From: Candidatus Aminicenantes bacterium UBA876
Lineage (GTDB): Bacteria; Acidobacteriota; Aminicenantia; UBA2199
Reading direction: 5' to 3'
Assembly: GCA_002294665.1 (NCBI GenBank)
Contig: DBFQ01000058.1
Span: forward strand, 1-16,851
Length of the DNA: 16,851 nt
In this document: positions 1 to 4,892 of the stretch, piece by piece
Layout of the letters: each line of letters opens with the position of its first letter
Numbering within the stretch: the first letter of the stretch is position 1
Program-made: the position numbers and the translations under genes
Notes under the pieces: model-generated
What the model was told of the DNA's origin: nothing
The model's input: the letters and a program-made list of their open reading frames with translations, nothing else
Database searches by the model: none

Positions 1-37
1 TTCTTTATTCTTTATTCAGAACCAGTCCGCGCCTCTT

Positions 38-112
38 CATCACCGGGCCGGATAGTTCCTCATCACTCGGACTCCCCGCCGCCCCATCACTCGAACCTGA
101 GGTTTCCATCAC
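38..112. repeat. Short first block of the CATCAC-phased repeat
   Basis: CATCAC begins at 38, 61, 85 and 107, a spacing of 23, 24 and 22 bases. This is the same phasing as the longer array at 217-438. The block is separated from that array by a copy of the ATTCC/TTATTC module. No gene is supported here. Confidence 0.8.
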
Positions 113-126
113 CGGAAACAAGGGGC

Positions 127-199
127 CTTGTAGAAGGTAGAAAAAAAGCAACCCGGTTGATTGCCGCTCCTTATTCCTTCTTCTTTATTCCTTATTCAG
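127..199. repeat. Dispersed intergenic module, copy 1 (GTAGAAG + CGGTTGATTGCCGC + TTATTCC-rich)
   Basis: The module reads, in order, a short GTAGAAGGTAGAA run, an A-run, CCCGGTTGATTGCCGC, then a pyrimidine-rich stretch built from TTATTCC, TTCTTC and TTATTCAG (171-199). The same order recurs at 16571-16658. The second half recurs at 531-577. Three diverged copies in one window show a dispersed non-coding repeat family. Confidence 0.8.
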
Positions 200-216
200 C
201 ACCGGCATTGCTTTTC

Positions 217-438
217 CATCACCGTACTGTAAGGTTCCCCATCACTCGGACTCCCCGCCGTCCCATCACTCGAACCTGATGTTTCCATCACCGTTCAATC
301 AGGTTCCCCATCACTCGGACTCCCCGCCGCACCATCACTCGAGCCTGAGGTTTCCATCACCGTTCAATCAGGTTCCTCATCACTATAACTCCCCGCCGCA
401 CCATCACTCGAACCTGATGTTTCCATCACCGAAAACAG
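217..438. repeat. 69-bp tandem repeat array made of three 23-bp subunits
   Basis: Units start at about 232, 301 and 370 with an exact 69-base period. CATCAC recurs at 217, 240, 264, 286, 309, 333, 355, 378, 402 and 424, so the spacing repeats 23, 24, 22. Each 69-mer is therefore a trimer of ~23-base subunits, each starting with CCATCAC(T/C)CG-like sequence. Some units contain the small palindrome AACCTGAGGTT. The period is a multiple of three, which leaves a repetitive open frame on the plus strand, but that frame has no credible ribosome binding site or domain. Function is unknown; it may be a multi-site protein-binding array or a minisatellite. Confidence 0.85.
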
Positions 439-505
439 GGGGAACCTGGCAAGTGGCGAGGGGCAAGAGGCCATGGGCATAATGAAGAAAACCGGCCGGA
501 ATAAC

Positions 506-575
506 GAATAAGGAATAATGAATAAAACACCCGGTTGATTCCCGCCCCTTATTCCTTCTTCTTTATTCCTTATTC
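506..575. repeat. Inverted repeat around the ATTCC/TTATTC module (copy 2)
   Basis: GAATAAGGAATAA (506-518) is the exact reverse complement of TTATTCCTTATTC (563-575), with a 44-base interval. The right arm lies inside the second copy of the dispersed module (531-577). It could form a long-loop hairpin or simply be an inverted insertion of the same repeat. Confidence 0.6.
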
Positions 576-643
576 AGGGTCTCCCTGCCTTCCTGATTCA
601 GGGTCTCCCTGCCTTCCTGATTCAGGGTCTCCCTGCCTCCCTG
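572..643. repeat. 24-bp tandem repeat, three units
   Basis: The unit ATTCAGGGTCTCCCTGCCTT plus CCTG starts at 572, 596 and 620. The first two copies are identical and the third differs at its end, where it continues into the long-range repeat. The copy at the right edge of the window (from 16653) has only one unit, so this array expanded locally. Confidence 0.85.
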
Positions 644-805
644 TCACCTTGACACAAATCCCAATGAACAAAATGAAAAAAGAAGTTGAGTGAGTTGAGG
701 GTGGAACGGAAGTTTTTTAAAAGCTCTTCGCGGATTTTTCACTTTTCACTTTAAACTTTTCACTTTTCACTTTTCACTGGTTGCCCATCTCCTCCCGCCG
801 TCCCA
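620..805. repeat. Long-range dispersed repeat, copy A
   Basis: This stretch is nearly identical to 16653-16831. The few differences include GACACAA/GATACAA, AACGGAAG/AACAGAAA and CTTCGCGG/CTTTGCGG, plus one unit difference in a 7-base CACTTTT run. It contains ATGAACAAAATGAAAAAAG, a GAGTTGAG direct repeat, a TTTTTTAAAAGCTC segment and the CACTTTT run (about 738-778). On the minus strand that run reads GTGAAAA, so it lies downstream of yciO in the sense direction. No coding potential is supported. Confidence 0.85.
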
Positions 806-807
806 CC

Positions 808-866
808 TTTTTTCAACTTCTTCCCTCTTCAACTTTTCAACTTTTCAACTCTCCAACTTTTCCTCA
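808..866 (-). repeat. GTTGAAAA-type purine repeat downstream of yciO
   Basis: On the minus strand, four bases after the yciO stop codon, the sequence runs as GTTGGAGA-GTTGAAAA-GTTGAAAA-GTTGAAGA units with an 8-base period. It continues as a GAAGAAGTTGAAAA tail. The purine-rich strand is the transcript strand. The same class of repeat follows four other transcription units in this window in the same orientation. Confidence 0.85.
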
Positions 867-867
867 G

Positions 868-1485
868 CTACAACAACGGGGCGATATCGCCGGCGCCTTC
901 GCGGATAATGGTCGGGGGGTCGGTCGTAAAATCCACAATCGTGGACGGCGTGTCGATGAGATCCCCGGCGTTGAGGATCAGGTCGACTTTTTCGCTGAAT
1001 TCGGCCGTGATCTGCAACAAGTCGGTATGGAAGCCGTCAGGGCCCATGGGCACGCTGGTGCTCAACAGCGGGCTGCCCAGTTCATTCACCAGATTCAGGG
1101 CGACGGCCGAATCGGGAATACGGATACCCACGGTCTGGCGCTTGTCCAGAATGGTTTTCGGTACTTCCTTTGAGGCGGGCAGAATAAAGGTATAGGGGCC
1201 GGGCAGAACCCGGCGCATGACGCGATAGGCTGCATTGGGGATGAACGCCCATTGGGAAACGGTCTGCAGATCGTTGCAGATGAAGCTGAGCAGCTTCTGG
1301 CGGTCCATCTGCTTGATCTTGAACAAACGTTCAATCGCGGCCTTGCGCCGCATGTCCACGGCCATGCCGTAAATGGTATCGGTGGGATAGATGATGACGC
1401 CGCCTTTTTCCAATACCTGCGCGGCGTGGCGGATCAGCGCATATTCGGGGGCGTACTGGTCTATGAACTGAATCTCTGCCGTCAT
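868..1485 (-). CDS. yciO: YciO/YrdC-family protein (TsaC/Sua5-like, YciO type)
   Basis: This is a 205-residue protein of the Sua5/YciO/YrdC fold, whose canonical members make threonylcarbamoyl-AMP for the t6A37 modification of tRNA. Visible motifs are PTDT (34-37), the basic nucleotide-binding segment KIKQMDRQK (56-64), LPGPYTFIL and KEVPK (about 94-110), and STS (142-144). The C-terminal segment (VDLIL..GDL...PSTIVDFT...IIREGAGDIAPLL) matches the E. coli YciO pattern more closely than TsaC. YciO proteins are related to but distinct from the true synthase, so the exact activity is uncertain. The ATG at 1485 has AGGT six bases upstream. The gene is divergent from the DUF3187 gene and its 3' end abuts a purine repeat. 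Length is normal and the frame is intact. Confidence 0.9.
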   Translation of the reverse strand: MTAEIQFIDQYAPEYALIRHAAQVLEKGGVIIYPTDTIYGMAVDMRRKAAIERLFKIKQMDRQKLLSFICNDLQTVSQWAFIPNAAYRVMRRVLPGPYTFILPASKEVPKTILDKRQTVGIRIPDSAVALNLVNELGSPLLSTSVPMGPDGFHTDLLQITAEFSEKVDLILNAGDLIDTPSTIVDFTTDPPTIIREGAGDIAPLL

Positions 1486-1497
1486 GCGGGTACCTGC

Positions 1498-1512
1498 CGG
1501 AATTTCCGGCTG
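1498..1512 (-). other. Palindrome in the yciO leader
   Basis: GCCGGAATTTCCGGC is a near-perfect inverted repeat (arms GCCGGAA/TTCCGGC around one central base). It lies between the predicted yciO transcription start and its start codon. It could be an operator or a leader hairpin. Confidence 0.4.
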
Positions 1513-1529
1513 TCCGGATCATCGTTTGT

Positions 1530-1558
1530 ATCATAATCGAGCCGGGCCCAAAAAACAA
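1530..1558 (-). promoter_or_regulatory. Predicted sigma70 promoter of yciO
   Basis: On the minus strand, TTGTTT (1553-1558), a 17-base spacer and TATGAT (1530-1535). The predicted start is near 1523, giving a leader of about 38 bases. Confidence 0.6.
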
Positions 1559-1566
1559 GATCCGGT

Positions 1567-1594
1567 TTGTGGCAATCCGGCCGGATGGTATAAT
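1567..1594 (+). promoter_or_regulatory. Predicted sigma70 promoter of the DUF3187 gene
   Basis: A perfect -10 TATAAT lies at 1589-1594, with a weak -35 (TTGTGG at 1567-1572, 16-base spacer). It is back-to-back with the yciO promoter. The predicted start is about 20 bases before the ATG. Confidence 0.55.
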
Positions 1595-1622
1595 GGGTGC
1601 CTTTACCGCAGGAGAACGTTTC

Positions 1623-2558
1623 ATGAAACCACGAACGCCCGGGTTTGTCATCCTGATACTGCTATTGTTCTGCGCCGCCCTTTCCGCCGCGGATCCGGGC
1701 TTCCCCCTGGTGCAGTCGCTGGCCTCCTTTCCCTTCGACGAGGAGGCCCTGCCGTTGGAGCGCGGCCGGGTCGCTTCCACACTGACCCTGTCTGCGGGCA
1801 ACGTGTTCATGTTCAGCGATGACGGCTCAACCGCCAGTGACCTGGAGACATTGGAAGTCATCCTGGCCTTGCGGCTGGGGATTTCGCGTTCGCTCTGTCT
1901 GGAAATCTACTCGCGCTGGTCGGGGATTCACGGCGGCTGGATGGACGGGCTGATCGAAAATTTCCATGACGCGTTCGGATTGCCGGACAACGGCCGCCCG
2001 ATCTTTCCCAGAGACCAGGTGGATTACCGCCTGCAGGATCGATTCAGCCTGGATCGCGCGCAGGGGGTGACCGGGCCGTTTACCGCGGCGCTGACCGCAA
2101 ACCTGAACCGCGACCGGGCGCTCAGCCTGGGCGGGCGCCTGGGGGTGCAGGTATCTCCGGCTGGAGCACCCGGGCTGTTGTCCGGGCGTCCGGTCCTGAT
2201 CGCCGGCGGCTGGTTGCATTGGAAACGGGGAAAATGGATGCTGGGCTTGTCCGGCCACCTGGCGTTCTTCAATCCACCCGCCTGGCTTGATGACCTGGCG
2301 ATCCATCCGCGCATCTTCCTGGCGGAAGCCTGGGCGCGCCTGGGCTGGTTCCGCGCCGGGTTGATCCACCGCACATCACCTTACCGTTCCGGAGACCAGG
2401 CCCACGCCGGCTGGCAGATTCTGCTGGGTGTGCGCCTGATGCGCGGCGTGGAGCTGCGTTTCCAGGAAGACCTGGCTCCGTTTGATTCCACGCCGGATGT
2501 GCGTTTCAGCATCCGCCTGCGCCTGGATCAACTTGCCAGACGGCGTAAACTGGGTTAG
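1623..2558 (+). CDS. DUF3187 family outer-membrane beta-barrel protein
   Basis: This is a 311-residue predicted envelope protein. The ATG at 1623 is chosen because AGGAGA sits seven bases upstream and the product then opens with a signal peptide (MKPRTPG, a hydrophobic core, then ALSAADP with likely cleavage after ALSA). An in-frame start 54 bases upstream would bury that signal. The mature part alternates short hydrophobic/polar strands rich in Gly, Arg and aromatic residues, as in an outer-membrane barrel. The segment GWMDGLIENFHDAFGLPDNG (about 96-115) is characteristic of the DUF3187 family, whose function is not established. The last codon overlaps the -10 element of the tadA promoter. 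Confidence 0.8.
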   Translation: MKPRTPGFVILILLLFCAALSAADPGFPLVQSLASFPFDEEALPLERGRVASTLTLSAGNVFMFSDDGSTASDLETLEVILALRLGISRSLCLEIYSRWSGIHGGWMDGLIENFHDAFGLPDNGRPIFPRDQVDYRLQDRFSLDRAQGVTGPFTAALTANLNRDRALSLGGRLGVQVSPAGAPGLLSGRPVLIAGGWLHWKRGKWMLGLSGHLAFFNPPAWLDDLAIHPRIFLAEAWARLGWFRAGLIHRTSPYRSGDQAHAGWQILLGVRLMRGVELRFQEDLAPFDSTPDVRFSIRLRLDQLARRRKLG

Positions 2559-2561
2559 AAT
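2533..2561 (+). promoter_or_regulatory. Predicted sigma70 promoter of tadA
   Basis: TTGCCA (2533-2538), a 17-base spacer and TAGAAT (2556-2561), five of six matches to each consensus box. The -10 includes the stop codon of the upstream gene. The predicted start is about 2567-2569. Confidence 0.65.
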
Positions 2562-2566
2562 ATACG

Positions 2567-2584
2567 GGTTTGCGGACGCAAACC
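2567..2584 (+). promoter_or_regulatory. Hairpin filling the tadA 5' leader
   Basis: GGTTTGCG (2567-2574) pairs perfectly with CGCAAACC (2577-2584); in practice this is a 7-bp stem with a GGAC loop. It begins at the predicted transcription start and ends four bases before the ATG. There is no Shine-Dalgarno sequence between it and the start codon. Confidence 0.5.
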
Positions 2585-2588
2585 GACC

Positions 2589-3080
2589 ATGACCGATTCA
2601 GACGACCTGTTCATGCTGGAAGCCTTGCGCGAAGCCGAAAAAGCGGCCGCTGCAGGCGAGGTACCGGTGGGAGCCGTGGCCGTGAAGGACGGCGAAATCA
2701 TTGCCAGGGGCCGAAACGCCGCCATCGGCACCAGCGACCCCACGGCCCACGCGGAGATGCAGGCGCTGCGCTTGGCGGGGCGTCATTGCGGCAATTACCG
2801 GCTCAACGGAATTACGCTGTATGTCACGTTGGAGCCCTGCCTGATGTGTTACGCCGCCATGGTGCACGCGCGCATCGAGCGGCTGGTGTTCGGCGCGGAT
2901 GATCCCAAGACCGGCGTGCTGTCGACCGGGGCGCTGGAGCGGGTGGCCGCGGTGTTCAACCACGCCGTGCAGGTGGAAGGCGGCTGCAGGCGCGCGGAAT
3001 GTGCAACGATCATAAAAGAGTTTTTTATAGAACGGAGGGGTGCCGGAGCGGTTGAACGGGGCGGTCTCGAAAACCGTTGA
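2589..3080 (+). CDS. tadA: tRNA-specific adenosine deaminase TadA
   Basis: TadA deaminates A34 to inosine in the tRNA-Arg(ACG) anticodon. The 163-residue protein shows the zinc/catalytic HAE (54-56) and PCLMC (83-87) motifs of the cytidine/deoxycytidylate deaminase fold. The N-terminal helix (MLEALREAEKAAAAGEVPVGAV) and the C-terminal IIKEFF helix are typical. The ATG at 2589 follows a leader hairpin rather than a ribosome binding site. The family normally ends soon after the EFF helix. Here the frame continues 47 bases into the tRNA-Ser gene, so about the last 15 residues (GAGAVERGGLENR end) are translated tRNA sequence. tadA next to tRNA-Ser genes is known in other bacteria, but this overlap is unusual. 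Confidence 0.93.
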   Translation: MTDSDDLFMLEALREAEKAAAAGEVPVGAVAVKDGEIIARGRNAAIGTSDPTAHAEMQALRLAGRHCGNYRLNGITLYVTLEPCLMCYAAMVHARIERLVFGADDPKTGVLSTGALERVAAVFNHAVQVEGGCRRAECATIIKEFFIERRGAGAVERGGLENR

Positions 3081-3120
3081 CCCCCTAAAGGGTCCGTGGG
3101 TTCGAATCCCACCCCCTCCG
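3034..3120 (+). tRNA. tRNA-Ser (anticodon CGA)
   Basis: A full class II cloverleaf can be drawn. The acceptor is GGAGGGG (3034-3040) with CCCCTCC (3113-3119) and discriminator G3120. The anticodon arm is GCGGT-CTCGAAA-ACCGT, giving anticodon CGA for UCG codons. A long variable arm is formed by GACCC...GGGTC. The T arm is GTGGG-TTCGAAT-CCCAC (3096-3112). CCA is not encoded. The 5' half overlaps the end of the tadA frame. Confidence 0.95.
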
Positions 3121-3122
3121 TG

Positions 3123-3144
3123 TTCAACCCCATGCGGGGTTGAA
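3123..3144 (+). terminator. Hairpin directly after tRNA-Ser
   Basis: TTCAACCCC (3123-3131) pairs perfectly with GGGGTTGAA (3136-3144) across a four-base loop. There is no T-tract, so an ordinary intrinsic terminator is not shown. It may act as a 3' processing or termination structure, with the purine repeat beginning in its right arm. Confidence 0.5.
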
Positions 3145-3183
3145 GTTGAAAAGTTGGAAAGTTGGAAAGTTGGAGAGAAAAAG
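3142..3183 (+). repeat. GTTGAAAA/GTTGGAAA purine repeat after tadA-tRNA
   Basis: Units of GTTGAAAA and GTTGGAAA with an 8-base period run on the sense strand right after the hairpin. Confidence 0.85.
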
Positions 3184-3337
3184 CAAATCCGGGGTGGGAT
3201 GAGAACCCACCTTTTGGGTTCGACTGATTCGGTGCGATGAGCGCGAATCAGCACGACTGAACGCAGCGGAAGCGCAGTGAAGGAGCCGAAGGCGAGCGGG
3301 CCCGGACAGGGCCGCGAGTAATCCCACCCCCTCCGAA

Positions 3338-3356
3338 TCATCCCCAACGGGGATGA
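3338..3356 (+). other. Second hairpin after the duplicated tRNA tail
   Basis: TCATCCCC (3338-3345) pairs with GGGGATGA (3349-3356) across AAC. Compared with the first hairpin, an A-T pair has become T-A with both sides changed, so the stem is preserved by a compensatory change. Confidence 0.6.
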
Positions 3357-3409
3357 AGTTGGAAAGTTGAAGAGTTGAAAAGTTGAAAAGGGAAGAAGTT
3401 GAAAGAGTC
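3354..3409 (+). repeat. GTTGAAAA/GTTGGAAA purine repeat, second tail copy
   Basis: GTTGGAAA, GTTGAAGA and GTTGAAAA units run on the plus strand after the second hairpin and end with GAAGAAGTTGAAAGAG. Confidence 0.85.
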
Positions 3410-3445
3410 GGGGTGGGATGAGAACCCACCCGCTCGGGCGCCCAA

Positions 3446-3475
3446 ATGGGGCCGGTGCGTATAAACGTATAAACT
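3446..3475. repeat. Left inverted repeat of the RAYT unit
   Basis: Perfect 30-base match, in reverse complement, to 4552-4581. It contains tandem GTATAAAC. Confidence 0.9.
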
Positions 3476-3497
3476 CCAGGTTAAACCGCTGCCCGGC

Positions 3498-4409
3498 CTA
3501 CCTGCTTTTCCCCGAAGTTTTTTTCCTAACATTGCGACAAATCGTACGCAGTGATTCGAACCGGACATCCGAAAAAGGTTCCATTTTCGATATTTCATGG
3601 AATCGCAGGCCACATAAATCCACAAGTTTTACCAGCAATTCAGCACGCAGACGTTTCCCCGCATAGGTCTTTGTGTTGATGTGGGCAATATCAACTTCAT
3701 GCAGTCGTTCAAATTCTTGAATGACTTTTGCAGCCGGTTCGAAATGCAGATCGTCACTGCGACGCCTCATTACAGATTGACTGCCCCGGCGCCGGTTGCT
3801 GCGCTGTTTAGCAATATTCGGGAAATCGGGTCCACCCAGGATGAATCCCCTTTTGGTGTTCACTTGATTTATTTGAAACAAGGCGTCTTGTTCGGCAAGG
3901 CTTTGCAGCAATTGTTCTCGATTTCCAAAAAGCCCTTCAACGAGATCAACAGCCAGCCAGGGCGCTGGAGATTGAGAAAAATAATGATGAATGCTGGACC
4001 ATTGGTATTGATCCGCCTGGGCACAATAACTTGATTTGACAGGATTGAAGAGCACATAAGCCAACGCTTGTTTAAGGTAGCAGTCATCTTCGATCAACGT
4101 GGATTTGAAGCGCCCTTGAAAAACATAGCCGCGATCCTGGCGCAGGAAACGAAAATAGGAACCGAACGTGCCACAGGCTAACCGGCAGAAATCCGAAAGA
4201 CGCTCGCTCGAGTTTTCCAGCACGAGGTGAAAGTGATTGTCCATTATGCAATATGCAAAAACACGAAGCTTCGTTCTTTCTGTTGACTCAGCAAGCATGC
4301 TGATAAAACGATCCTTCAAATGATCCGTTTCGAATATGGCCATTCCCTCGATACCGCGGTTCATGACGTGATGGTAGGCTCCCGGCCAAGTGAATCTTGC
4401 TCGTCTCAT
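3498..4409 (-). CDS. REP-associated tyrosine transposase (Y1/HUH, IS200-like)
   Basis: This 303-residue single-strand nuclease family protein cuts and joins DNA at REP-type hairpins. Seen motifs: HHVMNRG (13-19) at the start of the Y1 domain, the HUH pair H59-F-H61 in YCIMDNHFHLVLE, the GYVFQGRFKS segment (94-103) and a probable catalytic Tyr111 in DDCYLKQALAYVLFNPV. All key residues appear intact. About 110 residues follow the Y1 domain; a segment near 250-275 (KRLRAELLVKLVDLCGLRFH) could be a helix-turn-helix, but this is inference. AGGA lies eight bases before the ATG. Unlike a classical IS200/IS605 element there is no tnpB. It may be responsible for spreading the neighbouring repeats. Confidence 0.88.
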   Translation of the reverse strand: MRRARFTWPGAYHHVMNRGIEGMAIFETDHLKDRFISMLAESTERTKLRVFAYCIMDNHFHLVLENSSERLSDFCRLACGTFGSYFRFLRQDRGYVFQGRFKSTLIEDDCYLKQALAYVLFNPVKSSYCAQADQYQWSSIHHYFSQSPAPWLAVDLVEGLFGNREQLLQSLAEQDALFQINQVNTKRGFILGGPDFPNIAKQRSNRRRGSQSVMRRRSDDLHFEPAAKVIQEFERLHEVDIAHINTKTYAGKRLRAELLVKLVDLCGLRFHEISKMEPFSDVRFESLRTICRNVRKKTSGKSR

Positions 4410-4551
4410 TGGATTGGTCCTGAAAGGATCAGGTCCCCCCTCCCCGTTGATCTGAATGTGTATACGTAGAGTCTGCTGAAAAAAGTTCCGGAATGAATGA
4501 ACGATGGGGGATTTTTTTGATGAATGACCGCTTTCGAAAGCAATTTTTGGA

Positions 4552-4581
4552 AGTTTATACGTTTATACGCACCGGCCCCAT
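4552..4581. repeat. Right inverted repeat of the RAYT unit
   Basis: Perfect reverse complement of 3446-3475. Beyond it, degenerate similarity to the outer left flank may continue (GTTTCATTCCC here versus GTTCTCATCCC on the inverted left side). Confidence 0.9.
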
Positions 4582-4593
4582 ATGGGGGGCGAG

Positions 4594-4622
4594 TTTCATT
4601 CCCTGAGGATATACGATAGAAT
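4594..4622 (+). promoter_or_regulatory. Predicted promoter of the 4641 operon
   Basis: TAGAAT (4617-4622) with a weak -35 TTTCAT (4594-4599) and a 17-base spacer. It lies just outside the RAYT unit. Confidence 0.45.
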
Positions 4623-4640
4623 GGGGGTATCGGAGACGCC

Positions 4641-4892
4641 ATGATCGAGGAAATCCTCAAGTGGGCGGCACTGGTGCTGGCGGCCGGGTTCGTGGGCTAT
4701 TTCGGGCGCTACCTGGCCATGGAACTGATCCGTCGCTTTCGCGGCGATGACCCGGCCGGGCAAGCGTCCGGAGGCGACAACTCCCAGGCAGCCGCCGATG
4801 TCGCGGCCAAACTGAGAAAGAAACGCTTGAAGAGTGAATTGAAGTCAGCGAAAAAACGCCTGGAATCCGACCGGGAAAAGGAGGATGGATGA
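4641..4892 (+). CDS. Small membrane-anchored coiled-coil protein, unknown function
   Basis: This is an 83-residue protein I do not recognise. Residues 7-23 form one hydrophobic membrane segment (WAALVLAAGFVGYFGRY). A basic stretch (RRFRG) follows, then a Gly/Asp/Ala linker, and residues 52-83 are a highly charged Lys/Arg/Glu helix likely to form a coiled coil. The positive-inside pattern places the charged tail in the cytoplasm. GGAG sits five bases before the ATG. Its stop overlaps the start of the HIT gene as ATGA, so the two are translationally coupled. The gene has the look of a real, short, conserved-type protein, but no function can be assigned. Confidence 0.7.
   Translation: MIEEILKWAALVLAAGFVGYFGRYLAMELIRRFRGDDPAGQASGGDNSQAAADVAAKLRKKRLKSELKSAKKRLESDREKEDG

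Larger units (their letters stand above)
3105..3430. repeat. Two tandem, diverged copies of a tRNA-tail unit
   Basis: The 16-base tRNA 3' end AATCCCACCCCCTCCG (3105-3120) is repeated exactly at 3320-3335. Each copy is followed by a hairpin, then GTTGAAA-type repeats, then an identical 21-base GGTGGG...CCCACC sequence (3191-3211 and 3410-3430). The offset is 215-219 bases. Between the copies lie a second hairpin (CTGATTCG 3224-3231 with CGAATCAG 3244-3251) and a GC-rich segment with GGCCC/GGGCC arms. No credible protein is encoded. Confidence 0.8.
3446..4581 (-). mobile_element. RAYT transposase unit bounded by 30-bp perfect inverted repeats
   Basis: The 30-base sequence at 3446-3475 is the exact reverse complement of 4552-4581. 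Each arm holds two direct GTATAAAC units and a GC-rich CACCGGCCCCAT part; the right arm continues into the palindrome CCCCATATGGGG (4576-4587). The only gene inside is a REP-associated tyrosine transposase on the minus strand. Interior DNA is more AT-rich than its surroundings, which suggests acquisition. The segment 4410-4551 between the gene and the right arm is non-coding and holds a short imperfect palindrome (CCTGA...TCAGG) close to the start codon. Confidence 0.8.

Noticed and set aside
217..438. Possible CRISPR array.
   Set aside because: Whole 69-base units are similar along their length; there is no invariant repeat separated by unique spacers, and no cas genes occur.
279..482. Open frame of 67 codons encoding a 23-residue repeat (FPSPFNQVPHH...).
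   Set aside because: It exists because the 69-bp DNA repeat is a multiple of three. It has no ribosome binding site, and the reading is His/Pro/Ser-rich translation of a non-coding array.
3040..3240. Small open frame starting inside tRNA-Ser (PERLNGAVSKTV...).
   Set aside because: It is translated tRNA plus purine repeat, a common spurious call at tRNA-Ser genes.
3320..3335. A second tRNA gene at the duplicated tail.
   Set aside because: Only the 3' 16 bases match; no acceptor 5' strand, D arm or anticodon arm can be drawn upstream.
3105..3335. An integrated phage or genomic island between the duplicated tRNA ends.
   Set aside because: The interval is only about 200 bases and holds no integrase; at most it is a scar of a small element.
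2598..3347. Minus-strand frame of 249 codons across tadA and the tRNA.
   Set aside because: It is antisense to a clear tadA and a tRNA, with low-complexity content and no family match.
3123..3356. The two tail hairpins as ordinary intrinsic terminators.
   Set aside because: Neither is followed by a T-run; purine repeats follow instead. They are reported as structures rather than proven terminators.
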